This document shows positions 32,998 to 42,576 of a stretch of DNA of 64,000 nt, one piece after another. The stretch lies in assembly GCA_028715725.1 (NCBI GenBank), contig JAQURG010000009.1, positions 35,326-99,325 of the forward strand. Direction: 5' to 3'. The DNA is from Methylococcales bacterium (lineage in GTDB: Bacteria > Pseudomonadota > Gammaproteobacteria > Methylococcales > Methylomonadaceae). A program made the translations under genes and the position numbers. Each line of letters starts with the position of its first letter. The stretch's first letter is position 1. Under the pieces are notes generated by a model. The model worked only from the letters and a program-made list of their open reading frames with translations. It did not search any database and was not told where the DNA came from.

Positions 32998-35900
32998 TCA
33001 CTGCTTGTCCTGATCAATCATTACCACTTTCTCTTTAACCGGGGGTTTATGCCACAAGCCGTTGTTTGAAAAACAGTTCCAGCCCCATTTCAGCCAGTTG
33101 AGCAATGAAATCGCCAGCCATAATGCCCAAGCCAACATCAACAGCCGATAGACCAGTAAAGGCACCGAAATCACAGTTGCGGTCGGCAAGATAGCTGGAC
33201 TTCTATCCTGATACCAGTTTAATAAAAAGGCTGAGGACTGGTTGCCGGTAATCTGCATATCCGGCGAATTCAGTAAACCCTGGGCCACGGCTGCAAATAA
33301 CACGCTTAATGACAGCACGGTTAAGCCGCCGATAATAATTTGCAGGACATTAAAATAACGTAACTCTTTTACGGATTGATGCTCTCGCCACCCTAACAGC
33401 ATTAACCAGGCAATCACGACGCCTGCCGAAGCCATCGGTATTTGGCTTAAACCCACCAGCAACAGAAACCAGTGCCGGCTTTTCAATGGCGTCAGAGTAA
33501 TCTTGCCCAGACCCAGCGACAGAATCAATATAACGATCAATACGCCCCAGAACAAAACCGCAGGCCCCATTCGGGGGCCCATGACGAATAATACCCAGCG
33601 ATCCTGCCCCAGGCTGACGCTCAGATGAGTATTGACGCTGTCGTGGCCCAGGTCAACCAGCGATGTAGTCGCGGCCATTTTGATAGCTTTCGCTTCCTGC
33701 CAATTTATCAGGAACTCCTGTTTTCCCGGATTAACCGGTAATGTCAGCTGTCTGCCTTGCTGCCGGATAGGTTGAGTCTGTCCATCGATGGCTACCGATT
33801 GCAGCACGGCCTTTTCAGGCAAGGTCAGCGTATGCTGCGTGCCCTGCGAACTTCTCAGGCTGATTTTTAATTCAGCATCCTGCGTGCGCTGTCCGGGTTT
33901 TATGCTCAGCCTGCTGCTGTCTATGGTCAGTGTTTGCCCGTCCACAGCTTGGGGCCGGGTTATTTGCAGCGTAATGCTTTCACCCGGCCACGGATGCCAT
34001 TCGGGCAGCCATTGCCCTTCATTATTCAAATGCATCATGGCTATGCCGGAGGGATCAATGTGCCAGATAGGGCTGACATCCGCCTTCCAGACCTCAATCC
34101 ATTGATCCGTTTGCGCTGCGGTCAATTCGATTTTTTCCGATTTCGTCAATGTAGATTCCCATTGCATGACGGTTTGTTGCGCCGCCATATTCACTTCAAC
34201 CGCATTGTCCTTAACCCGAATTCCAGGACTGGTAACGGACTCGCCTTTAAGCAGTGGAACAGTTAAAGCAACCGAGGCATCGGCGGGTGAAATCCGGATA
34301 ACCTGGGTTATAACGCGCCAATCCAAACCCAGAGACAACAAACGCTCAATACGTACAAAAGGCGGCAGGACGCCGGGCTCCAATGCGGGCTGGGTTTTAT
34401 CCGGCCGGGATTGCTGGATACGGCTGAATTGCAACTGGTCGTCTGACCAGCCGTTTTCGTACAAACCGATCACCTCCCATCCCGATTTTTCAACGGTGGC
34501 CCTGTTCGGTTTTAACGGTAAAGTCAGCGTAAATTTGCTTAATAAGGGCGTTAAGCCTTTAATAACAACCTGATGTTCGCCCTTTTTCAGATTGATCCAT
34601 AAATTATTGTTGTCACGAAACAAGGCCTGGGCGGGTTCACCATTATCAAGAACCTGTTGGGGAAGCCATTGATCATAGGCAGAGGGCAGCGGCAAAGTCA
34701 CCGATTCCTGGACGTCAACCTGCAAGCTGATTGCAATGGTTTTATCCGTGATCGCCATGTTCATTTGCTCAATTTGAGCGCAGCTCGGCAAGCAATCGGG
34801 TATCTCTACTTCCTGTAAACGGCTTTTTAATTCGTTTAATAATGCCTCGCTGGGGAAATCGGCACAGGCTTTTGGCGAAGGCATGAACAGGGCAGGCAGC
34901 AATAAAAACCATAATAACGGTGCTGACCTGCTCCAGAGGCCGCGTATTGGAATGAAAGGAGGTTTGAATTTTTCAGCGACGCCAAACATCAATAATGCCA
35001 GTACAGCTATTAAAGCCACTCGCAGAAAATTTAACAACATCGTCAACGCGGGCGACAAATACCATAAATTCAGTTGTTGCTGCGAATCCACAGGGCCGTT
35101 CCACGATAAATAGATTTTGTTCCATTGCCATTGCGGCAATCCGGGGCCCGTTTGAACTTTGGCTTTAGGATCGATGCGCTCAATATTGGCCGTGCTGACA
35201 TAATAAGAACCGCCCAATGCTTTTTCTTCCGATAGGGATCTTTGATACTCGGACTTTCTGCGCACGGTTTCCGCTATATCTCCTAGGTTCTGCTTTGCCG
35301 CGTCCATGGCTTCCATCGGCATTGAAGCCGGCGCCATATTTCTAGCCATATTATCGCTGACATAAATGTCCTGCCACGGTTTTTCCAGTTGCGGATAAAT
35401 GCCTATGCGCACCTGCGACACCATAAACGGCACAGTAATTATCACTAATGCGAGCCAGCAGATATTGCGGTACCAGCGCGTCAATTCATGAAATCTGCCT
35501 TGCGGCAATACGCCAAGCAATGCCGTCGCCGCGAGAATATTCAACCAGACGAAATGCGGCGCGCCGGGTTCATGCCAGATGATGGCCAAAGTTACCAGAG
35601 CAAGAGCGCCCCAATAATAATTCCAGAGTCTTGCAGTCGCCAGGGCGGTAATCAGCACAAAAAACAAATCCAGCAGCGTCCAGCGGGAAACCCAACTGTC
35701 CGGCACATTATCAACGCCGGTGGCCGCCAGTAATCGCCAGCCCGGCGGTAAATTAAGTTCAGCGCTCACATTATGAAAACCTTGTTCCCAGCCGACTGCA
35801 CTCATGGCGTCAATATCACCGGCGATGCGGCTGTCGGCATTCAGCATTAACCGGCCTTTTCTGACTTCGATGCCCTGTTTGTCTGTTCCGGCTTGCCGGG

Positions 35901-37119
35901 TAATCAATTGGTTGTTGCCATCCAGCGTGACTTTGCCTAATCGCGTTTCCGGCAAGGCGTTAAGACGCCAGCCCCGGGTCATCTCGCCGTTAATCGTATC
36001 GTTAGCGGTATAACCTTTGCCGTCAAAGTCCAGCCATAGTTTTCGGGCTATTGACAATTGATTGGGTTCAGGTTCAGGGTCGCCCCTTCGTATGACTTTA
36101 AAGCCCATCAACTGCCCTTGATTAATCTTATAGGCGGGCAGGCTTTTCCAGTCTTCAGGTAAATTGGTTTGACTCGCATCTATGGCGTTCAGTTGCTCAA
36201 TTTCAACAACGCGTAATTCCGGATGCGCCTCAAATACCCATATTTCTGATGATGGCCAGTCTTTGCTACCGGTATCGAAAGGCAGAACCGCCGGCTCTTT
36301 AGCGCTTCTTGACAGTATATCGATTTGCCATTGCCCAGGGCGGACCTGCACCACTAATTGTCCGTCAGGCTCCAGGCGTGCAGGTAAAGGGCTTTGTAAC
36401 CGGATCGGGATAAACTGGTTCAGTAAAGGCTGCGCCAGTTTAGCTTCACGCTGTTCGCCGGAGACTTCCAGCTCCAGACGGGTTAAAACCATTAACGGAA
36501 CATCATCGATAATTTTTCTGAAAACCTGGATATCGAGATTGTTTTGAACGTTTTCAGGTTTTATTAGGCCGCTGTCGCTTTTCTTTAACCAGAGTTGTCC
36601 ATTTTTGATGGCTGGCGCCGGTACGCTTGAACCATTGACAATCAGGCTGATCAGGCCGGTATCGTCGGGTATTTTCAAGTTGTCCGGAATGGCGTCCCAC
36701 AAGAATTCGCCGTTGATCCGATAGTTTGACGGCTGGCTTGAGTTCGCCGCGAGTTTAATGGATGGAATGCCGTTTCTATCCATAACCAGGGCGGGTTTAT
36801 CATTAACAGTGACATTAAGCGGCCAAAGTTTGTTACCGCCCGGCAGGCTCACCCAGCTCTCCTTATACACTTGCCAACTGATCGAAAAAGCGCCCTTTGC
36901 GGGAGTTAAATCCAGATTCAACTGCGTCGGCCAACCACAGCGCTTCTGCTGATAACTGTTGTAGAGAAAGGGGCAGGCGAGTTCCGGATTATCCTGCGCC
37001 ACCCAGCTTATCCAGGGCTTGAGCGGTTCCGGCACCTGTTCCGGGGTTAAAGGCTTGGCATGCGTGACTGTTGGAAATAATAAGGTACTGACAAGTATTA
37101 ACCGGACTAACAGACTCAT
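32998..37119 (-). CDS. Very large polytopic envelope protein, unknown function
   Basis: A 1373-residue protein with a signal peptide (LVRLILVSTLLFPTVTHA). The first roughly 480 residues are a beta-rich extracytoplasmic region, followed by three or four membrane helices, a short loop, another helix pair, a second beta-rich extracytoplasmic region of about 450 residues (from about 760) and a C-terminal block of about five helices. The two extracytoplasmic halves resemble each other in strand pattern (LPLPSAY, LKKGEHQVVIKG), suggesting an internal duplication. No enzyme motif is seen. Homologous hypothetical proteins exist in several proteobacteria as far as I recall. It is followed by the small membrane protein. 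Confidence 0.75.
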   Translation of the reverse strand: MSLLVRLILVSTLLFPTVTHAKPLTPEQVPEPLKPWISWVAQDNPELACPFLYNSYQQKRCGWPTQLNLDLTPAKGAFSISWQVYKESWVSLPGGNKLWPLNVTVNDKPALVMDRNGIPSIKLAANSSQPSNYRINGEFLWDAIPDNLKIPDDTGLISLIVNGSSVPAPAIKNGQLWLKKSDSGLIKPENVQNNLDIQVFRKIIDDVPLMVLTRLELEVSGEQREAKLAQPLLNQFIPIRLQSPLPARLEPDGQLVVQVRPGQWQIDILSRSAKEPAVLPFDTGSKDWPSSEIWVFEAHPELRVVEIEQLNAIDASQTNLPEDWKSLPAYKINQGQLMGFKVIRRGDPEPEPNQLSIARKLWLDFDGKGYTANDTINGEMTRGWRLNALPETRLGKVTLDGNNQLITRQAGTDKQGIEVRKGRLMLNADSRIAGDIDAMSAVGWEQGFHNVSAELNLPPGWRLLAATGVDNVPDSWVSRWTLLDLFFVLITALATARLWNYYWGALALVTLAIIWHEPGAPHFVWLNILAATALLGVLPQGRFHELTRWYRNICWLALVIITVPFMVSQVRIGIYPQLEKPWQDIYVSDNMARNMAPASMPMEAMDAAKQNLGDIAETVRRKSEYQRSLSEEKALGGSYYVSTANIERIDPKAKVQTGPGLPQWQWNKIYLSWNGPVDSQQQLNLWYLSPALTMLLNFLRVALIAVLALLMFGVAEKFKPPFIPIRGLWSRSAPLLWFLLLPALFMPSPKACADFPSEALLNELKSRLQEVEIPDCLPSCAQIEQMNMAITDKTIAISLQVDVQESVTLPLPSAYDQWLPQQVLDNGEPAQALFRDNNNLWINLKKGEHQVVIKGLTPLLSKFTLTLPLKPNRATVEKSGWEVIGLYENGWSDDQLQFSRIQQSRPDKTQPALEPGVLPPFVRIERLLSLGLDWRVITQVIRISPADASVALTVPLLKGESVTSPGIRVKDNAVEVNMAAQQTVMQWESTLTKSEKIELTAAQTDQWIEVWKADVSPIWHIDPSGIAMMHLNNEGQWLPEWHPWPGESITLQITRPQAVDGQTLTIDSSRLSIKPGQRTQDAELKISLRSSQGTQHTLTLPEKAVLQSVAIDGQTQPIRQQGRQLTLPVNPGKQEFLINWQEAKAIKMAATTSLVDLGHDSVNTHLSVSLGQDRWVLFVMGPRMGPAVLFWGVLIVILILSLGLGKITLTPLKSRHWFLLLVGLSQIPMASAGVVIAWLMLLGWREHQSVKELRYFNVLQIIIGGLTVLSLSVLFAAVAQGLLNSPDMQITGNQSSAFLLNWYQDRSPAILPTATVISVPLLVYRLLMLAWALWLAISLLNWLKWGWNCFSNNGLWHKPPVKEKVVMIDQDKQ

Positions 37120-37155
37120 GATGCACTCCCGATGATTTTTAGAAGCGCTCCTTGT

Positions 37156-37197
37156 CGGCGCCCTTCATTTATTTGCACAATTCAAATAAGGGCGCCG
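37156..37197. repeat. GC-rich hairpin between mpl and the large membrane protein
   Basis: CGGCGCCCTT at 37156-37165 pairs with AAGGGCGCCG at 37188-37197, and the stem extends with ATTT/AAAT on the inner side. The loop is AT-rich. It lies after the stop of mpl (minus strand). It could act as a terminator for mpl or be a dispersed repeat; there is no T-run on the minus-strand 3' side, so a repeat is as likely. Confidence 0.5.
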
Positions 37198-37209
37198 AAA
37201 GCAATGCTC

Positions 37210-38559
37210 CTACAAATCTTCCCGCAGCCGTTGATAGATTCCGCCGAAGCTGCCGTTGCTCATTAACACAAAATGTCCGCCTGATTGAGCTTCAACTTTA
37301 AGTTTAGCGATGATTTCATCTAAAGTCAGACAGATATCAATATTGTTGGCGTAGTTTTTAAGCTTGCTTAAATCCCAATCCAGATATTGAGGCTGGTAAA
37401 TGATCGCCAGATCAGCTTGCTTTAAGGATTTTGCCAGCGTTTCGGTGTGTATGCCCAGACGCATGGTATTTGAGCGGGGTTCAACAATGGCGATGATACG
37501 TTCCTGTCCTACCTGTTTGCGCAAACCATCCAGCGTTGTCTCAATTGCGGTCGGGTGATGTGCAAAATCATCATAAATGGTTACGTCGTTAATTTTGGCG
37601 ATGACTTCCATGCGCCGTTTAACATTCCTGAACTGGCCCAGAGCAGTGATCGCGTCTTTCGGCATAATGCCGATATTTTGCGCTGCGACGATGGCGGATA
37701 ATGCGTTGTAAACATTATGATTACCCGTTAAAAACCACTCGACAATGCCTTGCTGGTTATCCTCAAACATGACCGCAAATTGGCTGCCATCGGCCTTGAG
37801 CAGTTTTGCATTCCATTGGGAGTCAGCATTGATGGAAGTCTTGGCGACGGGAGTCCAGCAGCCCATAGCCAGTACTTCATTAATGTTGGTATCGCACTCG
37901 GGACTGATGATTAAACCTTCACCGGGAATAGTCCTGACCAGATGATGAAATTGTGTTTTGATGGCAGCCAGATCAGGAAAAATATCGGCATGATCATATT
38001 CGAGATTGTTAAGTATCGCGGTGCGTGGGCGATAATGTACAAACTTTGAGCGCTTGTCAAAAAACGCGGAATCGTATTCATCCGCTTCAATCACAAAAAA
38101 ACCTGATTTACTCATTCGAGCCGAAATATCAAAGTTTAAAGGAATGCCGCCGATCAAAAATCCCGGATTAAAGCCCTGATGCTCAAGTATCCAGGCCAGC
38201 ATGCTGCTGGTCGTGGTTTTCCCGTGGGTTCCGGCTACGCCGAGCACCCATTTGTCATGCAGCACATGTTCCGCCAGCCACTGAGGGCCGGAGACATAAT
38301 TCAGGCCCTGGTTTAAAACCGCTTCAACTTCAGCATTGCCGCGTGAAAGGGCATTGCCGATAATCACTAAATCAGGCTTGCAATCAAGATTTTCAGCGCG
38401 ATAACCTTCCATTAACCGGATGCCTTGTTGTTCCAGTTGAGTGCTCATGGGCGGATAAACATTCTGGTCAGAACCGCTTACCTCATAGCCCAGCTGTCTT
38501 GCAATGACTGCAAGTCCGCCCATAAATGTTCCGCAAATGCCTAAGATGTGAATATGCAA
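37210..38559 (-). CDS. mpl: UDP-MurNAc:tripeptide ligase Mpl (murein recycling)
   Basis: A 449-residue Mur-ligase-family enzyme that joins recovered L-Ala-gamma-D-Glu-meso-DAP to UDP-N-acetylmuramate. The N-terminal MHIHILGICGTFMGGLAVIA is the characteristic Mpl start. The ATP-binding site is VAGTHGKTTTSSML, the central domain has EADEYDSAFFDKRSK, and the ligase C-terminal domain starts at YDDFAHHPTAIETTL. It acts in the cytosol. Together with amgK and murU about 21 kb to the right, it shows an active cell-wall recycling route in this organism. Confidence 0.95.
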   Translation of the reverse strand: MHIHILGICGTFMGGLAVIARQLGYEVSGSDQNVYPPMSTQLEQQGIRLMEGYRAENLDCKPDLVIIGNALSRGNAEVEAVLNQGLNYVSGPQWLAEHVLHDKWVLGVAGTHGKTTTSSMLAWILEHQGFNPGFLIGGIPLNFDISARMSKSGFFVIEADEYDSAFFDKRSKFVHYRPRTAILNNLEYDHADIFPDLAAIKTQFHHLVRTIPGEGLIISPECDTNINEVLAMGCWTPVAKTSINADSQWNAKLLKADGSQFAVMFEDNQQGIVEWFLTGNHNVYNALSAIVAAQNIGIMPKDAITALGQFRNVKRRMEVIAKINDVTIYDDFAHHPTAIETTLDGLRKQVGQERIIAIVEPRSNTMRLGIHTETLAKSLKQADLAIIYQPQYLDWDLSKLKNYANNIDICLTLDEIIAKLKVEAQSGGHFVLMSNGSFGGIYQRLREDL

Positions 38560-38681
38560 AGTCTTATCCTGTTAAGTGTTGAAAGTAAGTGATATTCTAT
38601 CGGTCATTCTTGAATAGTTGCTTGCGTTTAACAAAAAGTTACGATGAAATAATCAATAATTAATCCCTATATGATCTAATA

Positions 38682-39059
38682 ATGAAAGAAAAAAACAAAA
38701 TATTAGTTAAAGCTACGCCTCATTTTATAGAAGCGCAATCTTCCCCCGAAGAAAGCCGCTATGTGTTTGCTTACACCATTACCATCACAAATGAAGGCAC
38801 GGTCGCTGCCAAGCTGTTAAACCGTCACTGGCTAATAACCGATTCCAACGGAAAAATTCAGGAAGTCAGGGGAAATGGAGTGATTGGCGAACAGCCTTAT
38901 CTTAAACCGGGCGAAATGTTTCGTTATACCAGCGGCGCCATACTCGAAACCCCTGTCGGCACTATGCAGGGCCAATATACAATGCATTCGGATGAGGGCG
39001 ATGATTTTAATGCCAACATACCTCAATTTACTTTATCCATACCCAGAACACTGCATTAA
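38682..39059 (+). CDS. apaG: ApaG protein
   Basis: A 125-residue beta-sandwich protein. It contains VFAYTITITNEGTVAAKLLNRHWLITDSNGKIQEVRGNGVIGEQPYLKPGEMFRYTSG (read in parts), the typical ApaG core with GxGVxGEQP. ApaG is linked to divalent-metal tolerance and nucleotide binding, but its reaction is unsettled. apaH follows after 4 bp, the common apaGH order. The gene is divergent from mpl. Confidence 0.95.
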   Translation: MKEKNKILVKATPHFIEAQSSPEESRYVFAYTITITNEGTVAAKLLNRHWLITDSNGKIQEVRGNGVIGEQPYLKPGEMFRYTSGAILETPVGTMQGQYTMHSDEGDDFNANIPQFTLSIPRTLH

Positions 39060-39063
39060 TTAA

Positions 39064-39939
39064 ATGTCTATTTATGCTATCGGTGATATACAAGGCTGTT
39101 TTGATGAATTACTAAAACTTCTTGATGTCATCTCTTTCAATGAAAATACCGATCAGCTGTGGTTTGCAGGCGATCTGGTTAATCGCGGGCCAAAATCCCT
39201 GGAAACCTTGCGTTTTGTTAAAGCCCTGGGTGATTCAGCCGTTACGGTGCTCGGCAATCATGATATGCATTTGCTCGCCGCATCCTGTTTACGAAAAGTA
39301 GCTAATAAACAAGATGCACTAAGCCAGGTGCTTGAAGCTCCCGACCGGGATGAGCTGATTCATTGGCTAAGACACCGGCCGCTGTTTCATCATAATGATG
39401 AGTTCTGTCTGGTGCATGCCGGTCTTCCTCCACAATGGGATTTAAAAAAGACGAAAAAAATGGCCGCCATTGCGGAAAAGGCTTTACAAGCACCTGATTA
39501 CCAGGTCTTTTTGAAACAAATGTACGGTAATAAGCCCAATATCTGGTCGTCCAATTTAAAAGGTGTGTCAAAATTACGCTTTATTATCAACTGCTTCACG
39601 CGTATGCGTTATTGTGATGCAAGTGGCCGTCTGGAATTTGCCAATACCGGTCCTGTAGGCTCACAGCCTAAAGGTCTGATGCCGTGGTTTGAAGTGCCGA
39701 AACGTAAGAATGCCGATATGCGCATTATCTTCGGTCACTGGTCTACACTGGGCTACTATGAAGGATCAAACTGTTACGCCATTGATACCGGTTGTCTTTG
39801 GGGCGGCCAATTAACCGCCATAAAACTGGGCATGCCTGTACAACGGTTCTGCATTGATTGTCCAGGCGCTAAAAAACCCGGCAAATCATATTCTGTTGCT
39901 ACGCCGACATTGGCCGAAGCGTCTTCCGCCACCGATTAG
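39064..39939 (+). CDS. apaH: Diadenosine tetraphosphatase
   Basis: A 291-residue metallophosphoesterase cleaving diadenosine tetraphosphate symmetrically to two ADP. The metal-site motifs are GDIQGCFDEL, WFAGDLVNRGPKSLETL, VLGNHDMHLLA, LVHAGLPPQWD and IFGHWSTLGYY, in the right order. It is slightly longer than the E. coli enzyme (about 280), with an extra C-terminal tail ending SVATPTLAEASSATD. It shares an operon with apaG. ApaH also removes Np4 caps from RNA in E. coli. Confidence 0.97.
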   Translation: MSIYAIGDIQGCFDELLKLLDVISFNENTDQLWFAGDLVNRGPKSLETLRFVKALGDSAVTVLGNHDMHLLAASCLRKVANKQDALSQVLEAPDRDELIHWLRHRPLFHHNDEFCLVHAGLPPQWDLKKTKKMAAIAEKALQAPDYQVFLKQMYGNKPNIWSSNLKGVSKLRFIINCFTRMRYCDASGRLEFANTGPVGSQPKGLMPWFEVPKRKNADMRIIFGHWSTLGYYEGSNCYAIDTGCLWGGQLTAIKLGMPVQRFCIDCPGAKKPGKSYSVATPTLAEASSATD

Positions 39940-40319
39940 TGATCAATTTCTGTATTATTCTTACTTTATTCTGATCAGTTATTTGATGTTGTATTCACAT
40001 AGCCTGGATCAGAGCAAGCTTTATCCGGGCCGTATCTATATTCGTAAAAACATTTCGCTCTATCCCAGGTAATTTATAGCGCCTGTATCAGGTCATTTTA
40101 CTGCGCTCAGACGAATCCTGCCGAAGCATGATGAGCTTACAGCTCACTCGTAAACATTGTCACACAATCTTAAACAAACGTTCATTGCCTTGTCACAGAA
40201 GAGTTTTATCTTTGTCCGGAAGACTTAAAGGTAAATATTAAGCCGAAAATCCATGATTTTCATCTCTGCACCAGTTCGCGGTCGACTTTTGCAGACCACT
40301 CTTTAAAGAGGATAAGAAA
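39940..40319. other. Intergenic region before the PAP2 gene
   Basis: About 380 bp. No gene is supported. The Shine-Dalgarno AAAGAGG at 40305-40311 belongs to the PAP2 gene. The sequence contains several direct short T/A-rich tracts, but no clear promoter pair, riboswitch fold or repeat family was recognised. Confidence 0.35.
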
Positions 40320-40838
40320 ATGAAACTGCTCTATTCCATCCATAAATACGACGTTTTCATGTTCACCTGGCTCATCAATGTCAGAATGTACAGCGCCATG
40401 ACCAAAGCCGGCCGATACCTGTCAATCACAGGCGACGGCCCATTATATCTGGTCATCATAGGCTGGTTATATTGGCGTTCAGGCATTGAAAGTCCTTGTC
40501 TGCAAGCTATTCTGCTAGGTTTTTTAATCGAAAGACCGGTCTATTTTGTATTAAAAAACACGCTTAAACGTAATCGGCCTGAAGCAGCCTTGATAAATTT
40601 TCACAGCATTATCATCCCTTCCGATAGATTCAGTTTCCCTTCCGGCCATACGTCAGCCGCGTTCATGATGGCGACTGTGCTCGGCTATTACTATCCGCCT
40701 TTAATAATTACCCTTCATGGGTGGGCAACCCTGATCGGCTGCTCTCGCGTAATACTGGGTGTGCACTTTCCGACCGACATCCTGATGGGCAGCATTATAG
40801 GCATTAGCGCAGCATATTTCAGTTTGGGACAAATATGA
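40320..40838 (+). CDS. PAP2-family membrane phosphatase
   Basis: A 172-residue integral membrane phosphatase. The three catalytic signatures are KNTLKRNRPEAA (KxxxxxxRP), FPSGHTSAAF (PSGH) and GCSRVILGVHFPTD (SRxxxxxHxxxD). About four membrane segments surround them. Such enzymes dephosphorylate lipid phosphates like undecaprenyl pyrophosphate or phosphatidic acid on the periplasmic side. The stop overlaps the start of the glycosyltransferase gene by 4 bp, so both act in one pathway, perhaps building a glycolipid. Confidence 0.9.
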   Translation: MKLLYSIHKYDVFMFTWLINVRMYSAMTKAGRYLSITGDGPLYLVIIGWLYWRSGIESPCLQAILLGFLIERPVYFVLKNTLKRNRPEAALINFHSIIIPSDRFSFPSGHTSAAFMMATVLGYYYPPLIITLHGWATLIGCSRVILGVHFPTDILMGSIIGISAAYFSLGQI

Positions 40839-41875
40839 GAATTTTTTATGGAGTACAGGGCACCGGCAACGGCCATATCACGCGCGCCAGAGTTATGGCA
40901 AAAGAACTTTATGCGGCAGGGATTGATGTGACCTTTCAGTTTACCGGCCGCCCGGCCGATAGATATTTCGATATGGATATCTTCAACGGCTACCAATTGC
41001 GTACCGGTTTAACTTTTAACACCGATAAAGGCCAGGTTAATTACCTGAAAACCGCGCTCGACGCCAAGCCCATTACATTCATTAAAGATATAAAATCCCT
41101 GGACTTGAGCAGCTATGATCTGGTTATCAGCGATTTTGAACCCGTCACCGCGTGGGCGGCAAAAAACCAGCGAAAACCTGTTTTAGGCATAGGCCATCAA
41201 TATGCATTTAATCATAATATTCCCAGAAAAGGCGCCGATCCTTTGGCTGAACAGATTATGAAATATTTTGCCCCTGCCGATAGGGGCATCGGCTTGCATT
41301 GGCATCATTTTGGTCAAGCTATTTTGCCGCCCATCATTGATACGCCGGAAACACCCGAAAATATCATCGATAACAAGATCATCGTCTATATTCCTTTTGA
41401 AGACCAAAATGAAATCATACAGATTTTAGCTCCTTTCGAAGATTTTGACTTTCATATCTATTCATCTCAATTGGTTACGTCAGAATTCAAGCATATCACC
41501 TGTAATATGCTTTCATACGAAGGCTTTAAAAAAGATTTATATGACAGTTCAGGCATTATCAGCAATGCCGGATTTGAGCTGGCCAGCGAAGCCTTGCAGA
41601 TGGGGAAAAAAATTCTCGCCAAGCCGCTCCATTCCCAAATGGAACAGATTTCTAATGCCGCCGCCTTGCAGCAGCTTGGCTACGGCCATACCATGAATGA
41701 CATAGATGCATCCGTGATTGAACACTGGCTGCATGACAATCACGCCGTACATATTACTTATCCCAATATCGCCAAAGTAGTGGTTCAATGGATACAGGAC
41801 GGCATGCCTGAAATGGATGCAGATTTTATTGAAGCGATTTGGGATACTGTGGATATTCTGCATATCCGGCGCTAG
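40835..41875 (+). CDS. MJ1255-type glycosyltransferase
   Basis: A 346-residue GT-B-fold glycosyltransferase of the MJ1255/VC2487 family, related to UDP-N-acetylglucosamine transferases such as MurG. The donor/acceptor loop GVQGTGNGHITRARVMAKEL is at the N-terminus. The C-terminal nucleotide-sugar region is GIISNAGFELASEALQMGKKILAKPL, followed by QMEQISNA. No membrane segment is seen. Substrates are unknown; coupling to a PAP2 phosphatase (ATGA overlap) suggests a lipid-linked acceptor. Confidence 0.88.
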   Translation: MRIFYGVQGTGNGHITRARVMAKELYAAGIDVTFQFTGRPADRYFDMDIFNGYQLRTGLTFNTDKGQVNYLKTALDAKPITFIKDIKSLDLSSYDLVISDFEPVTAWAAKNQRKPVLGIGHQYAFNHNIPRKGADPLAEQIMKYFAPADRGIGLHWHHFGQAILPPIIDTPETPENIIDNKIIVYIPFEDQNEIIQILAPFEDFDFHIYSSQLVTSEFKHITCNMLSYEGFKKDLYDSSGIISNAGFELASEALQMGKKILAKPLHSQMEQISNAAALQQLGYGHTMNDIDASVIEHWLHDNHAVHITYPNIAKVVVQWIQDGMPEMDADFIEAIWDTVDILHIRR

Positions 41876-41980
41876 CGGATACGCCGGCTATCTCGACTTT
41901 GCTTATTCAATATAAACAGTCTGGGCCACTAATCCATTATTTGACGCTTCTTTCTGGAAAAGGTATGTGATGTGTACATC

Positions 41981-42346
41981 CTACTCGGCTTTTAGCGATA
42001 AGGATTTTATAGATAACTCACTAAGATTCAATAACTTAATATGATTAGTAAACAACTCTGCATTTAAATTATATGCAGTTGCTACAATCAGGGCATCGGG
42101 TAATTTCAGTCTGTATTGACGACGAAAAGCAATGGCGGATTGTTTAATTTTTTCAGTTAAATTAATAATCGTTACATCATTTAAAAAATCGCGAATTTCG
42201 ATTTCATATTCTCTATTTATTAACGGATAAGATAATAATTCAATTTCAGTAATTACTGACACATAAAAATCAGCCTGTGGTAAAGGTTCTGATAAACGTC
42301 CCGCTAAAAAATAGAGTACTGCATTGGTATCTAAAACAATACTCAT
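41981..42346 (-). CDS. PIN-domain VapC-like toxin
   Basis: A 121-residue PIN-domain ribonuclease starting MSIVLDTNAVLYFLAG (Asp7 first catalytic residue). SVITEIELLSYP carries the second acidic residue, RLKLPDALIVATA the third (Asp) and LFTNHIKLL the fourth region (Asn). All key positions are filled, so it looks functional. The ATG overlaps the antitoxin stop by 4 bp (ATGA), the classical order antitoxin then toxin. It sits beside a restriction-modification operon. Confidence 0.85.
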   Translation of the reverse strand: MSIVLDTNAVLYFLAGRLSEPLPQADFYVSVITEIELLSYPLINREYEIEIRDFLNDVTIINLTEKIKQSAIAFRRQYRLKLPDALIVATAYNLNAELFTNHIKLLNLSELSIKSLSLKAE

Positions 42347-42576
42347 GCCCATTCATTCCGGATATTTTTTTGGAAGTCCAAAGGATCTTGTGTGAGGCTA
42401 ATTTTTCCAGCGTGACGATTAATTAATCGTTGATTTTTCTGTTCTACACTATCGTTCACACTTTCCTCAACTAACACAATGACCTTAACGTGTTTGCCTT
42501 CTTGCCAGTGTTGGTAAGAGGAAGGCAAATGAATCAGGCCGTTTTCCAGATGCGTTTCAAATTCTATAGCTTGCAT
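42343..42576 (-). CDS. Antitoxin of the PIN toxin
   Basis: A 77-residue protein (MQAIEFETHLENGLIHLPSSYQ) with an N-terminal beta-type DNA-binding region and a charged helical tail (RHAGKISLTQDPLDFQ) of the kind that wraps around PIN toxins. It overlaps the toxin gene by 4 bp. Beta-strand VKVIVLVEE and the arrangement fit an AbrB- or Phd-like antitoxin; the exact family is unclear. It should repress its own promoter and neutralise the toxin. Confidence 0.75.
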   Translation of the reverse strand: MQAIEFETHLENGLIHLPSSYQHWQEGKHVKVIVLVEESVNDSVEQKNQRLINRHAGKISLTQDPLDFQKNIRNEWA

